Assembly: GCA_963728395.1 (NCBI GenBank)
Contig: CAVSJJ010000009.1
Coordinates: forward strand, 221,827 to 285,826
DNA from: CAVSJJ01 sp963728395
GTDB taxonomy: Bacteria; Actinomycetota; Actinomycetes; Actinomycetales; Dermatophilaceae
Length of the DNA: 64,000 bases
Reading direction: 5' to 3'
This document shows positions 7,792 through 16,430 of the stretch, piece by piece. The translations under genes were made by a program, and so were the position numbers. The notes under the pieces are model-generated. The model did no database searches, had not been told where the DNA came from, and worked only from the letters and a program-made list of their open reading frames with translations. Position 1 is the first letter of the stretch, and every line of letters begins with the position of its first letter.

Positions 7792-9663
7792 TCAGAAGGC
7801 GGACTCCGGGATGTCCATGATCTCGTTGTCGGTCGCCTCGGCCATCGAGCGCTCGGCCGCGAGCCGGGGGAGGACCTGCCGGGCGTAGAACTGGGCCGCG
7901 GCGACCTTGCCGGTGTAGAAGTCGACGTCCTTCGCGGACGCACCCTCCTCGAGGGCGGTCAGTGCGACCTCGGCCTGGCGCAGCAGCAGCCAGCCGACGA
8001 CGAGGTCGCCCGCGGCAAGGAGCAGCCGGGTCGTGTTCTGGCCGACCTTGTAGAGGTTGCTCACCTCGCCACCGGCGCGCGGGTCGGACTTCATCAGCTC
8101 GCCGACCATGTAGCCGACGATGCCCTGGACGTCCTCGAGCGCCTCGCCAAGCAGCTCGCGCTCGCGGTCGAGCCGGCCGCCGTTGGCGCCGAGACCCTTG
8201 GCGAACTCCTGGATCTGCATGGCGATGGCACCCAGCGCCTGGCCCTTGTCGCGGACGATCTTCCGGAAGAAGAAGTCCATCCCCTGGATCGCCGTCGTCC
8301 CCTCGTAGAGCGTGTCGATCTTGGCGTCGCGGACGTACTGCTCGATCGGGTAGTCCTGCAGGAAGCCCGAGCCGCCGAACGTCTGGAGGGACTCGGTCCC
8401 GAGGAGGACCCAGGCCCGCTCGGATCCCAGGCCCTTGACGATCGGCAGGAGCAGGTCGTTGACCCGGTTGGCGATCTCGGCGGCGCTGCCCTCGGTGATC
8501 GACTCCGACCCGGTCGCCAGGTGCTCGAGGTCGACGGTGTCCTGCTGGCTGGCGGCGTAGTGGACGAGCGCCCGCAGGCCCTCGGCATACGCCTTCTGCA
8601 GCAGCAGCGAGCGCCGCACGTCCGGGTGGTGGGTGATCGTCACCCGCGGCGCGGTCTTGTCGTTCATCTGGGTGAGGTCGGCGCCCTGGACCCGCTCCTT
8701 GGCGTACTCGAGGGCGTTGAGGTAGCCGCTCGAGAGGGTCGCGATGGCCTTCGTGCCGACGAGCATCCGCGCGTGCTCGATGACGCGGAACATCTGGGCG
8801 ATCCCGTCGTGGATGTCGCCGAGCAGCGTGCCGACGGCCGGGCGCTCGCCGCCGAAGGTGATCTCGCACGTCGTCGAGACCTTGAGGCCCATCTTCTTCT
8901 CGAGGTTGGTGATGTAGGCGCCGTTGCGCTCACCGAGCTCCCCCGTCTCGAGGTCGACGTGGAACTTCGGGACGATGAAGAGGGACAGGCCCTTGGTCCC
9001 GGCGCCGGCACCCTCGGGACGGGCGAGGACGAAGTGGACGACGTTGTCGGTCATGTCCGACTCCGCCGAGGTGATGAACCGCTTGACGCCGGTGACCGTC
9101 CACGTGCCGTCGCCGTTGTCGACGGCCTTGGTCCGTCCGGCGCCGACGTCGGAGCCGGCGTCGGGCTCGGTCAGCACCATCGTGCAGTGCCAGCCCTTCT
9201 CGATGATCCAGCGTGCGAGCCTCTTCTGCTCGTCGTTGCCGAGCACGTAGAGGAGCTTGCCGAAGGAGTAGGACGCGGCGAACATCGCGACGGCCGGGTT
9301 GGCGCCGAGGACCATCTCGTTCATGGCCCACTTGAGTGAGGGTGGGGAGACGGTGCCGTCCAGCTCGCCGGGCACGTCGATGTTCCAGAAGCCGGAGTCC
9401 CGGTATGCCGCGTAGGACGCGGCGAACGACTCGGGCATCGTCACCTCGCCGGTCTCGGGGTTCCAGGCGGGCGGGGTGCGATCGCCCTCGACGAAGCTGG
9501 CGGCCAGCTCGTTCTCGGAGAGGCGGGCGACCTCCTTGAGCATCTCGCGCGCGGTGTCGGCGTCCACCTCCTCGTAGGGGCCATGTCCGAGGACGTCCTG
9601 GCGCCCGAAGACCTCGAACATGTTGAACTCGATGTCGCGCAGGTTGCTCTTGTAGTGGCCCAT
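7792..9663 (-). CDS. fadE5: Acyl-CoA dehydrogenase, FadE5-like
   Basis: A 623-residue flavoenzyme for the first step of fatty-acid beta-oxidation (acyl-CoA to trans-2-enoyl-CoA). The start MGHYKSNLRDIEFNMFEVFG matches the N-terminal extension of mycobacterial FadE5, a broad-chain enzyme. The core shows LTEPDAGSDVGAGRTKA (FAD/substrate loop) and LYEGTTAIQGMDFF, where the Glu is the catalytic base. The extra C-terminal ~150 residues are typical of this long subfamily. The start at 9663 is preferred over an in-frame start 21 codons upstream because it matches the family. A palindrome 70 bases upstream is shared with the etfD gene, whose product accepts electrons (through ETF) from such dehydrogenases. 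Confidence 0.9.
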   Translation of the reverse strand: MGHYKSNLRDIEFNMFEVFGRQDVLGHGPYEEVDADTAREMLKEVARLSENELAASFVEGDRTPPAWNPETGEVTMPESFAASYAAYRDSGFWNIDVPGELDGTVSPPSLKWAMNEMVLGANPAVAMFAASYSFGKLLYVLGNDEQKRLARWIIEKGWHCTMVLTEPDAGSDVGAGRTKAVDNGDGTWTVTGVKRFITSAESDMTDNVVHFVLARPEGAGAGTKGLSLFIVPKFHVDLETGELGERNGAYITNLEKKMGLKVSTTCEITFGGERPAVGTLLGDIHDGIAQMFRVIEHARMLVGTKAIATLSSGYLNALEYAKERVQGADLTQMNDKTAPRVTITHHPDVRRSLLLQKAYAEGLRALVHYAASQQDTVDLEHLATGSESITEGSAAEIANRVNDLLLPIVKGLGSERAWVLLGTESLQTFGGSGFLQDYPIEQYVRDAKIDTLYEGTTAIQGMDFFFRKIVRDKGQALGAIAMQIQEFAKGLGANGGRLDRERELLGEALEDVQGIVGYMVGELMKSDPRAGGEVSNLYKVGQNTTRLLLAAGDLVVGWLLLRQAEVALTALEEGASAKDVDFYTGKVAAAQFYARQVLPRLAAERSMAEATDNEIMDIPESAF

Positions 9664-9732
9664 GACGCCGGTGCCCTTCTCGGTGTGGTCGGAGGAGCCG
9701 GTGGTGTGACCCGGCTCACTACCCAATAGTTC

Positions 9733-9744
9733 TACTCATGAGTA
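9733..9744. promoter_or_regulatory. Palindromic operator TACTCATGAGTA upstream of fadE5
   Basis: A perfect 12-bp palindrome 70 bases upstream of the fadE5 start, in an AT-rich promoter segment. The closely related TACTCGCGAGTC lies upstream of etfD (34220-34231) and at the start of the gene at 22085. The shared site and the functional link of the genes suggest a fatty-acid-responsive repressor, probably TetR-like. The regulator is not in the window. Confidence 0.6.
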
Positions 9745-9859
9745 ACAACTGCAAGTCGTTCCGGAAAACCGGGCGCTGACCTGCGGATACGCCGCGCCGC
9801 GGCGGGGGCGTCGTGATCTCGGGCCGCGGTCGGCCCCGCGGGTGTGGTTCGCTGAGTCC

Positions 9860-10360
9860 ATGGGTTCGCCGACCGCCGCGGAGGGCTCGGGAGTCGTCGC
9901 CCGGGCCCATGCGCTCATCGAGAGCGGCGAACGCTGGCGGGCCCGCGACCTGCTCGCGGAGCACGTCGACGGCACCGGCCCCGAGGCCGGGGCGCTCATC
10001 CTCTACGGCGAGGTGCTCCACTCGATGGGCGACCTGCCGGCCGCGGGGGCCGCATGGTTCGGCGCCGGGGTGAGGGGACCCGAGGTCGACGCGGCGGTCG
10101 CCGCCTGGCGGGAGCGGTACGACGACGACTTCGCCAGGATGTGGCGCAGCCTCCCGAGGTCGGTCCGGGCCGAGCCCCGCTCGCCGCGCGTCGAGGCGCT
10201 GCGCGCCCGGGCCCTGGAGGCCGACGAGGAGGCTGCGACGCCCGACGGCGGCGGCTTCGACGCCGCTCAGCTCATCGCCTGGCTCCTCGCCGCCTTCTTC
10301 GTCGTCGCCGCGGTCATCGGGATCGTCCAGATCCTCCAGTGGATGGTGCCCGGCGGCTAG
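9860..10360 (+). CDS. DUF6584 family protein
   Basis: A 166-residue protein of the actinobacterial DUF6584 family. It has a TPR-like pair of helices (VVARAHALIESGERWRARDLLAEHV, then LYGEVLHSMGDLPAAGAAWF), a charged linker and one C-terminal membrane segment (AWLLAAFFVVAAVIGIVQIL). The start at 9860 is chosen over a GTG six codons upstream because it fits the family. The function is unknown; it is likely anchored with the TPR part in the cytosol. Confidence 0.75.
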   Translation: MGSPTAAEGSGVVARAHALIESGERWRARDLLAEHVDGTGPEAGALILYGEVLHSMGDLPAAGAAWFGAGVRGPEVDAAVAAWRERYDDDFARMWRSLPRSVRAEPRSPRVEALRARALEADEEAATPDGGGFDAAQLIAWLLAAFFVVAAVIGIVQILQWMVPGG

Positions 10361-10412
10361 CCGGCTGACCTGCGCGGACGCGGCATACCGACCACAGGAG
10401 AGCGGCTATCGA

Positions 10413-11024
10413 TCACGACGACGGTGCGCCCGGCGGCGTGGCCTTCTGCGGGTGGATCGTCTCGTGGCGGGCCAGCATCGCCACGTACTCGCGGATCTTC
10501 CGCTCCCGGGTCTGCGCTCGTTTGACGGCGTTGACGCGGTAGATGAGCGCGAACCGGTTGGTCGTGGTGAGGACGTCGAACATGGCCTGGGCGGCCGGGT
10601 TGGCGGCGATGGCGACGAGGAGGTCGGCGGGCACCTCTGCCTCGGACGGCGGGGCGTAGGCGGCGGCCCACCGCCCGTCCGCCTTCGCGGCGTCCACCGC
10701 CGCGCGGCCCGCGGGCAGCATTCGCCCCGCGTCCTCCAGCCGGGCCACGTTGGCGACGTTGCGCTGGGACCACGAGCTGCGGGGACGGCGGGGGGTGAAC
10801 CGGACCCAGGACGCCTCCCGATCCCGTCTCCGCGCCTGCCCGTCGATCCAGCCGAAGCACAGGGCCTCGTCGACCGCCTCCTGCCAGGTCAGCGTGGTGA
10901 CGGCGCCGCCCTTCTTGGTCAGGGCGAGCCAGACGCCGGGTGACGTGGCGTGGTTGTCGGACAGCCAGGTGCGCAGCTCGGCGGCGCCTGCGACGATCAG
11001 CTCATCCAGCTCTGCGCTGCCCAC
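10413..11024 (-). CDS. YdeI/OmpD-associated family protein
   Basis: A 203-residue member of the YdeI family. It shows WLSDNHATSPGVWLALTKKGG, the helix-rich EAVDEALCFGWIDGQARRRD and the RPRSSWSQRN motif of the family. The C-terminal region is the usual helical tail with basic residues (KRAQTRERKIREYVAML). Family members are widespread cytosolic proteins of unclear function, some linked to antimicrobial peptide tolerance. It is a single gene with no operon partners. Confidence 0.85.
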   Translation of the reverse strand: MGSAELDELIVAGAAELRTWLSDNHATSPGVWLALTKKGGAVTTLTWQEAVDEALCFGWIDGQARRRDREASWVRFTPRRPRSSWSQRNVANVARLEDAGRMLPAGRAAVDAAKADGRWAAAYAPPSEAEVPADLLVAIAANPAAQAMFDVLTTTNRFALIYRVNAVKRAQTRERKIREYVAMLARHETIHPQKATPPGAPSS

Positions 11025-11171
11025 GACGGCAGGCTAGCGCGGCGCGGTGTCGGTGCCACCCGGCCCGTTGCCCGCGAGCCGGTGCCGCGGCCGGCCGAGG
11101 CGCCCGGCTCCGGTTCGAGGCCGATGCCAAAACGTCGATGCCGGGACGCCGCCTCGGGCTAGCGTGCGGGG

Positions 11172-11882
11172 ATGCCCTCATCACTCGTGGCAGTGGCCCT
11201 CGATGTCGAGGACCCCGAGGCGGTCGGCTCGTTCTGGGGCGGCCTGCTCGACCGGCGGGTCGTGCACGAAGCCGGCGGTGCTCTGCTGCCTGCTGTCGGC
11301 ACCCAGGTGGGACTGCGTTTCACTGCGGCTTCCACCGAGCAGCCCGATCGCACCTGGCTGCACCTTCACCTGACCAGCACCAGCGTTGCCGACCAGCAGC
11401 GGATCGTCGCGAAGGCCCTGCGGCTCGGGGGTCGGCATCTCGACGTGGGCCAGCTCCCGGACGAGGACCACGTCGTTCTCGGTGACCCGGCAGGGAACGC
11501 GTTCTGTGTCATCGAGCCGGGCAACGGCTTCCTCGCCGGCTGCGGCCCACTCGGCGAGGTCACCTGCGAGGGAAGCAGGGACGTCGGGTTGTTCTGGCGC
11601 GACGCGCTCGGCTGGTCGCTGGTGTGGGACCACGATCAGGAGACCGCGATCCAGTCCGCTGCGGGCGGCACCAAGATCTCGTGGGGCGGTCCGCCCGCGT
11701 CCCCCAAGCGGACGAGGAACCGGCAGCGCTTCGACCTCGTTGCGCTCGACCCCCGTCGAGAGGGGGAGCGGCTCGTCGCGCTCGGGGCAACCCGACTCGG
11801 CGTGCCGAACGGCAAGATCGAGCTCGCCGACCCGGACGGCAACGAGTTCTCCGTGCGGCCGGACCGCGGCCCGGTTCGGTGA
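11172..11882 (+). CDS. VOC family (glyoxalase/bleomycin-resistance-like) protein
   Basis: A 236-residue protein with two VOC half-domains (about residues 5-115 and 125-232), each ending in the usual DP.GN.F motif: LGDPAGNAFCVIEP and LADPDGNEFSVRPD. VOC enzymes bind a metal through His/Glu residues, but the substrate cannot be inferred. It lies just outside the left end of the tRNA-Gly island and belongs to the core chromosome. The antisense frame is open over nearly the same span; the plus strand is chosen because of these motifs. Confidence 0.8.
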   Translation: MPSSLVAVALDVEDPEAVGSFWGGLLDRRVVHEAGGALLPAVGTQVGLRFTAASTEQPDRTWLHLHLTSTSVADQQRIVAKALRLGGRHLDVGQLPDEDHVVLGDPAGNAFCVIEPGNGFLAGCGPLGEVTCEGSRDVGLFWRDALGWSLVWDHDQETAIQSAAGGTKISWGGPPASPKRTRNRQRFDLVALDPRREGERLVALGATRLGVPNGKIELADPDGNEFSVRPDRGPVR

Positions 11883-11942
11883 CGCGGGCACTGACCCCCC
11901 GCGTCCCGCGGAAGTGACGACCCGACCTGAGGGTATGCCGTG

Positions 11943-11984
11943 TGGAGCCGGTGACGGGAACCGAACCCGCGTGTCCCGCTTGGA
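11943..11984 (-). repeat. Displaced tRNA-Gly 3' fragment (far attachment site)
   Basis: The first 34 bases match the intact tRNA-Gly at 18294-18327 with one difference, including the encoded CCA, the T-arm and the variable region. The copy then decays: the anticodon loop would have six bases instead of seven, and no D-arm or 5' acceptor strand follows. It is therefore the remnant left by integration, not a working tRNA. Confidence 0.75.
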
Positions 11985-12112
11985 AGCGGGCCGGAGCGTG
12001 CGAAAAGGGTTGTCCTGAGGGACGATTCGTGCTCAACGGTGACCGCTGGCGACCGGGCTGCGCTCGGCGCTATCGCTGGCGTATCGCACGCCGAGGGGCG
12101 TGGTTGCCGACG

Positions 12113-12505
12113 TCAGTGGGTGCGGGAGACGATCCTGACCTCGGCGGCGTGGCCGGGGGTCGCGAGCGTGGCGTCGCAGGTGTACAGCGGTGCCGAGAGT
12201 GCCTCGGCGAGCGCGAGGTAGGACGCGTCGTAGGTCGTGAACTGGTGGCGCAGCTGCCAGATGCGCTCGGCCAGGGGCTCGAGGTCGTGGCGGGTGATGG
12301 CGAAGGCGAAGTGGTCGTGTCGGGCCTGCTCTGCGACGGCTTGTGCGAGCTTGCCCCCGAGCTCGAGGCCGCGCAGAGCGGAGACGACCTCGACGTCGAG
12401 CAGATGCGGGGCGTCCAGATCGCCGGCCAGGGCATCCAGGAGCTCGGGCTCGGCGTCTCGACCGACGAGTGCCTCGACCATCGCCAAGGCGTCGACGACG
12501 ATCAC
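12113..12505 (-). CDS. PIN-domain toxin, VapC-like
   Basis: A 130-residue PIN-domain ribonuclease, the toxin of a VapBC-type pair. Acidic active-site residues are visible in MIVVDALAMVEAL (first Asp), LLDVEVVSALRG (Glu), TTYDASYLALAEAL (Asp) and LYTCDATLA (Asp). VapC toxins cut tRNA or rRNA when the antitoxin is degraded. It overlaps the antitoxin gene by four bases (ATGA), which couples translation. It is island cargo that could stabilise the element. Confidence 0.85.
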   Translation of the reverse strand: MIVVDALAMVEALVGRDAEPELLDALAGDLDAPHLLDVEVVSALRGLELGGKLAQAVAEQARHDHFAFAITRHDLEPLAERIWQLRHQFTTYDASYLALAEALSAPLYTCDATLATPGHAAEVRIVSRTH

Positions 12506-12729
12506 CGCCGGCCGGCCTGGACCGCCTCGAGGACCTCATCGGCGGTGGGGCCGGCCGATCGGTCGCGGTTCCGCAGCCTGGCGACGATCTGGGCGTTCGT
12601 CGGTCGCGCCGCGATCTTGGTCAGCTCGGCACCGACGTAAGCGGAGAGCGACTTGCCCTCCGCTGCGGCGCGTTCCTTGAGGGTCTCGGCGACCTCGTCC
12701 GAGACGTCACGGATGTAGAGGGTGGTCAT
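12502..12729 (-). CDS. Ribbon-helix-helix antitoxin, VapB/FitA-like
   Basis: A 75-residue antitoxin. The N-terminal MTTLYIRDVSDEVAETLKERAAAEGKSL... segment is a ribbon-helix-helix DNA-binding fold. The C-terminal tail (DEVLEAVQAGRR) would thread into the toxin active site. It lies directly upstream of the PIN toxin with a 4-base overlap. A dyad just upstream of the start (12736-12756) is the likely autoregulatory operator. Confidence 0.85.
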   Translation of the reverse strand: MTTLYIRDVSDEVAETLKERAAAEGKSLSAYVGAELTKIAARPTNAQIVARLRNRDRSAGPTADEVLEAVQAGRR

Positions 12730-12735
12730 GGTGCG

Positions 12736-12756
12736 ATGCTAGCACTGTGCAAGCAT
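12736..12756. promoter_or_regulatory. Operator dyad of the VapBC-like pair
   Basis: ATGCTAGCAC and GTGCAAGCAT are separated by one base and pair with one mismatch. The dyad starts seven bases upstream of the antitoxin start codon, the usual place for autorepression by a ribbon-helix-helix antitoxin-toxin complex. Confidence 0.6.
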
Positions 12757-12785
12757 GCCGCTCAGCGGCAATTGCGGGCGACTCG

Positions 12786-13043
12786 TCAGGAGTAGTGGAA
12801 GCGGGCCTGGAGGATGATCAGGTCGTCGCCGTCCACGAGGTAGACGAGCCGATGCTCCTCGGTGATCCGACGTGACCATGCCCCGGCCAGCATGTGCCGC
12901 AGCGGCTCCGGCTTGCCGATGCCGGCGACAGGGTCGCGTAGGGCGTCATCGATGAGCCGGTTGATCCGCTTGAGCATCTGTCGGTCAGCGGCCAGCCAAT
13001 ACGTGTAGTCCGCCCACCCGTTCGGTGTGAAGACCAGCCTCAT
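12786..13043 (-). CDS. YoeB-like mRNA interferase toxin
   Basis: An 85-residue toxin of the Txe/YoeB family. The body fits the family closely: YTYWLAADRQMLKRINRLIDDALRDP, GKPEPLRHMLAGAWSRRITEEHRLVY and the C-terminal ILQARFHYS, where the basic, His and Tyr residues form the RNase site. YoeB cuts mRNA in the ribosome A-site. Its start overlaps the stop of the upstream antitoxin (ATGA). It is the second toxin-antitoxin pair of the island. Confidence 0.9.
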   Translation of the reverse strand: MRLVFTPNGWADYTYWLAADRQMLKRINRLIDDALRDPVAGIGKPEPLRHMLAGAWSRRITEEHRLVYLVDGDDLIILQARFHYS

Positions 13044-13285
13044 CGCACCAGGTCGTGCTCGTCCCGCTGCCCGGACTGCGCCTGCTGCAAGCTCTCGAGC
13101 AGGTGGCGGGCATTGGCGGGGACCCGCAACAGGTGGGCCGTCTCCTCGAGCGCGTCATAGTCCGCGCGAGACATCAACACCGCGTCGCCGCGGCGGGAGG
13201 TGATCTCGATCGGGGTGCGGTCCTCGTTGACCTGCTCAATCAGCGGAAACAGGTTCTTCCGGGCCTCGCTGGCGGTGACAGCCAC
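13040..13285 (-). CDS. YefM/Phd family antitoxin
   Basis: An 81-residue antitoxin that starts at a GTG (13285) six bases after an AGGAG ribosome site. MAVTASEARKNLFPLIEQVNED and the following segment to SRADYDALEET are the classic YefM/Phd DNA-binding domain. The C-terminal part (LLESLQQAQSGQRDEHDLVR) would wrap the toxin. A perfect 8-bp dyad just upstream is the probable operator. The reading frame stays open far upstream, but only this start matches the family. Confidence 0.9.
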   Translation of the reverse strand: MAVTASEARKNLFPLIEQVNEDRTPIEITSRRGDAVLMSRADYDALEETAHLLRVPANARHLLESLQQAQSGQRDEHDLVR

Positions 13286-13295
13286 GACATCTCCT

Positions 13296-13319
13296 ACTGG
13301 TACGAGTTCTTGTACCAGT
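13296..13319. promoter_or_regulatory. Operator dyad of the YefM-YoeB-like pair
   Basis: ACTGGTAC, an 8-base spacer, GTACCAGT. The perfect dyad starts ten bases upstream of the GTG start of the antitoxin. YefM family proteins repress their own operon through sites containing TGTACA-like cores, and the GTAC halves fit that pattern. Confidence 0.65.
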
Positions 13320-13401
13320 GTGTCACGGTCGGTGGGCGCCGGCAAACGTCCTCCATTCGGCATGTGAGTGAATGTCGAGGTGACGGGCTGACGACCCTGT
13401 C

Positions 13402-13812
13402 TCAGGCGCGCAGCCGGCGGTTGAATGCGTCGATCACGTCGGTGAGGGCTTCGTTGAGGGTGGGGAGATCGCGGTCGTAGATCCGGCCGGTGTCGAGCCG
13501 GCCTGCCAGGTCGTCCAGCAGCCGGCTCCAGTCCGCGACGCTCTTCGGTGCGACCGGTGCCGCGGCCGGGGCCGGCGCGCTGACCTCGACCCGGTGGGTG
13601 ACGACCTCGACCGCAGCGAGCCCAGAGGCGGCCGCGCGTCGCTGCTCCCAGGCGCGATGTCGGCAGGTCGGGCCGCACCACTTGGGGACCCGGCCCCGGG
13701 CCGGTATCGCGACCGGTGAGCCGCACCAGCCACAGGTGAGCACCTGCCCGGGTAGGCGCCGCCCAGACGGTCCGGCAGCCGGCTCTGGCTGCGGCATACG
13801 GTCCTCGTCCAC
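13402..13812 (-). CDS. Island zinc-ribbon protein of unknown function
   Basis: A 136-residue protein starting at a GTG (13812) with AGGGG upstream. Residues about 25-55 hold two Cys pairs (CGWCGSP and WCGPTCRHRAW), a short zinc ribbon followed by a basic helix. The second half, VADWSRLLDDLAGRLDTGRIYDRDLPTLNEALTDVIDAFNRR, is a predicted helical domain. Small ribbon proteins of this kind are common on actinobacterial plasmids and islands. The open frame extends upstream toward the IS21 end, so a longer original form is possible. No function can be named. Confidence 0.55.
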   Translation of the reverse strand: MDEDRMPQPEPAAGPSGRRLPGQVLTCGWCGSPVAIPARGRVPKWCGPTCRHRAWEQRRAAASGLAAVEVVTHRVEVSAPAPAAAPVAPKSVADWSRLLDDLAGRLDTGRIYDRDLPTLNEALTDVIDAFNRRLRA

Positions 13813-14052
13813 GGCTCTGATCCCCTCCCGGCGGGTGCGTCGGGAGTCGTACCAACGAGACGGGGCACCAACCGGTGCCAGACGTGTGTGACGAGGGATG
13901 AGGTCGGGATTCGGGGCGGTGGCAGGACGGGGTGTCAAGGGCCATTGGTTTCTGCCCAGGGGCGGTCGTGAGACCTGCCCGGTGACGGTCACGAGATGTG
14001 CCCGGTGGTGGCCATGGGATCTGCCCAGTGCTGACCACCACTGGCCTGGTGC

Positions 14053-14868
14053 TCAGCTCAAGGGGCTCACCCCTTGACCGGCCAGGGCTTGGGACAGGCG
14101 CACGCTCTTGCCGGTGGTCTGGCATACGTGGGCGTGGTGCAGGAGCCGGTCCACGGTCGCGGTGGCCAGGGTCTTGGGCATCAGCTCGTCGAAGGCTGCG
14201 GGGTGCAGGTTGCTCGAGATCGCGATGGAGCGTTTCTCGTACGCGGCGTCGACGAGGCGGTACAGCCCCTCGGCGGCGTCCTGGGCCACCGGGAGCAGGC
14301 CGATGTCGTCGACGACGACCAGATCTGCTCGCAGGACCCGGGCGATGGCTTTGGTGACGGTGTCGTCGGCGCGGTGCCGGCGCAGTAGCACGCCGAGGTC
14401 TTCGAGGGTGAACCAGGCAACCTTGAGGCCTTGCTCGACGGCGTGTTGGCCCAGGGCCTCGAGCAGGAACGTCTTACCGGTCCCCGACGGCCCGCACACC
14501 ACGAGGTTCTCCCGTCGGCGGACCCACTCCAGGGTGCGTAGGGCTTGTTGGGTCGGGGCGGGGATCGAGGAAGCCTCAGCGCTCCAGGCGTCGAAGGTCT
14601 TGCCGGTGGGGAAGCCGGCGGCGGCGCGGCGGGTGGCCAGCGCGGAGCGTTCCCGCCCGGCGGCCTCGGCGGCGAACAGGGCCTTGAGGACCTCCACCGG
14701 TTCCCACCGTTGCGCGCGGGCGGTTGCGATCACCTCGGGGGCGTGGGCGCGGATGTGCGGCAGCCGCAGCCGGCGCAGCAGCGCTTCGAGGTCGGGCGGA
14801 AGCGGCGGGGCGGTGGGGACACCGGCGACCGGGACGCCACGGTCTTTGCCGACAGCGGACGCGCTCAT
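14053..14868 (-). CDS. istB: IS21 helper ATPase IstB
   Basis: A 271-residue AAA+ ATPase of the IstB/DnaC-like family that assists the IstA transposase and helps select the target. Walker A is GPSGTGKTFLLEALG (about residues 128-142), Walker B is ADLVVVDDIGLLP, and the sensor region is AISSNLHPAAFDELMP. The N-terminal ~100 residues are the usual helical domain. It overlaps the end of istA by four bases. Frame and motifs are intact. Confidence 0.92.
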   Translation of the reverse strand: MSASAVGKDRGVPVAGVPTAPPLPPDLEALLRRLRLPHIRAHAPEVIATARAQRWEPVEVLKALFAAEAAGRERSALATRRAAAGFPTGKTFDAWSAEASSIPAPTQQALRTLEWVRRRENLVVCGPSGTGKTFLLEALGQHAVEQGLKVAWFTLEDLGVLLRRHRADDTVTKAIARVLRADLVVVDDIGLLPVAQDAAEGLYRLVDAAYEKRSIAISSNLHPAAFDELMPKTLATATVDRLLHHAHVCQTTGKSVRLSQALAGQGVSPLS

Positions 14869-16430
14869 CGGGGCTGGTCCGTGGCGTCGGCGCCGTCGAG
14901 GTCCGCGGTGGCCGGCGTCGCTGCGGTCGCGGCGCCGAACGCGGCCCAGGACGCGGTGCCCTGGGTCAGTGACCGGTCCTCACCGGCCCGACTGGCAGGA
15001 CCGCGCACCGTGGTGGTGTGGTGGTGGTCCAGGATCGAGGCGAGGTCACCGTGGCCGAAGCGGGCGTGGACCGCGGCATGCCCCAACGCCCAGTCCACGT
15101 CCTTGGTGTCGAACAGCTTCGCCAGGGTCACGGCCTCAGCCATCTTGACCCGGATCTTGGTGGTACCGGCTGCGGCGGCCTCGGCCAACCAGAGCCCGGC
15201 CCCATCGCCCAGGGCGAGGAACTCCACCTCGGCAGCGTTGCGGGCCAATGGTTTACGGTTCAACGCCCCAGCCGGTGCGGGCGGGAAGTGCGCGTCCTGG
15301 ACCATCGGGCTGCCTGGGATCGCGCGGGCGTGCCGGGCCACCTCGACCGGCCCCATCGCCTCGACGTGGACGATGATGACCTGCTCCTGCGCGCCGCGGC
15401 CATGCACCCGGACCCACACCGTGGCTCCGAGCAGGTGGGCCGGGACCGAGTACTGCCCGCCCTCGAAGGCGACCATCGGCATCGAGGCCGCAACGGTCCG
15501 GGTGACCCCGAACGCGACCGTGTGCGGGCTCGCCGGAATCGGGTGCAGCCGGGCCTGCTCCTCCTGCAGCATGTCGTTCGGGGCGCGGCGCGTGACCCGG
15601 TGCTCGCGGGCGTTGACGTGCGCACAGAACTGCTCGCAGGCGGCCTCCAGCTGCGCGAAGTTCTCGTACGTCGGTAGGAGGTTGGTGTCCTTGGGGACCA
15701 GATCGGCCTTGGCGATCTTCACGCTCGACTCCGACCCACCCTTGGACGCCGGGTCCGCTGGGACACAGGTGTGGATCGTGACTCCGTAATGGCGTGAGAA
15801 CTCAACGATTCGGGGGTTGCGGACGGCGATGCCGGCGACGTGCTCGGTGGTGACGGTCCTCTCGTTGTCAGTGAGCAGGTACGTCGGTGCGCCACCGATC
15901 CGGCGCAGCGTCACATCAAGGGCGGCCATCACCGAAGGGGCGGTCTTGTCCCGGATCGCCAGCACCACCCGAAACCGCGACCAGGCCAGCCAAGCCACGA
16001 ACAACGTCGTCTTCACCCCGTCGATCAGCGGGCCGTCGCCGAAGTCGTACTGCAACCACATCCCAGGCTCGCTCACCCACGGGCGGTGCACCCGCACCCG
16101 ACCCAGGCGGTAGTCCCGCTTCACCGCCGCGACCGCCCGGCGGGTCGTGCGCTGCGAACCGGTGTACCCCAGCGCGACCAGCTTGTCGTGCGCGATGTCC
16201 GCACGCAGCCGACCCTTGGAGCGCTCGATCCACTCCTCAAGCTTCGGCAGGTGCTCATCGATGAGCTGGGCTCGTGACGCCGGCCGGTCGCTCAACGCGC
16301 CCGCCTCACGAGCTGCGACGTACCGGCCGACGGTGTGGTGCGAGACCCCAGCCAGCTCGCCGGCATCACGCAACGACCCGGTCAAATCGAACGCTTCCAA
16401 CATGTTCATGATCTCCTCGGCAGACTTCAC
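14865..16430 (-). CDS. istA: IS21 family transposase IstA
   Basis: A 521-residue DDE transposase. The GTG start at 16430 has a strong GGAGG site 8 bases upstream and opens with KSAEEIMNMLEAFDLTGSLRDAGELAGVSHHTVGRYV, an HTH domain. The catalytic core shows the first Asp in LQYDFGDGP, the second in LLTDNERTVTT and the Glu in SKGGSESSVK, in the order and spacing of the family. The C-terminal domain carries the beta-barrel region (FEGGQYSVPAHLLGATVWVRV). All key residues are present, so the element should still be able to move. Confidence 0.92.
   Translation of the reverse strand: MKSAEEIMNMLEAFDLTGSLRDAGELAGVSHHTVGRYVAAREAGALSDRPASRAQLIDEHLPKLEEWIERSKGRLRADIAHDKLVALGYTGSQRTTRRAVAAVKRDYRLGRVRVHRPWVSEPGMWLQYDFGDGPLIDGVKTTLFVAWLAWSRFRVVLAIRDKTAPSVMAALDVTLRRIGGAPTYLLTDNERTVTTEHVAGIAVRNPRIVEFSRHYGVTIHTCVPADPASKGGSESSVKIAKADLVPKDTNLLPTYENFAQLEAACEQFCAHVNAREHRVTRRAPNDMLQEEQARLHPIPASPHTVAFGVTRTVAASMPMVAFEGGQYSVPAHLLGATVWVRVHGRGAQEQVIIVHVEAMGPVEVARHARAIPGSPMVQDAHFPPAPAGALNRKPLARNAAEVEFLALGDGAGLWLAEAAAAGTTKIRVKMAEAVTLAKLFDTKDVDWALGHAAVHARFGHGDLASILDHHHTTTVRGPASRAGEDRSLTQGTASWAAFGAATAATPATADLDGADATDQPR

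Noticed and set aside
9719..10021. Small minus-strand gene upstream of fadE5
   Set aside because: It overlaps the DUF6584 gene in antisense and the fadE5 promoter palindrome, and has no family features.
11943..11990. A working tRNA-Gly(TCC) gene
   Set aside because: The 3' half resembles a tRNA, but the anticodon loop would have six bases and there is no D-arm or matching 5' acceptor strand. It fits an attachment-site remnant.
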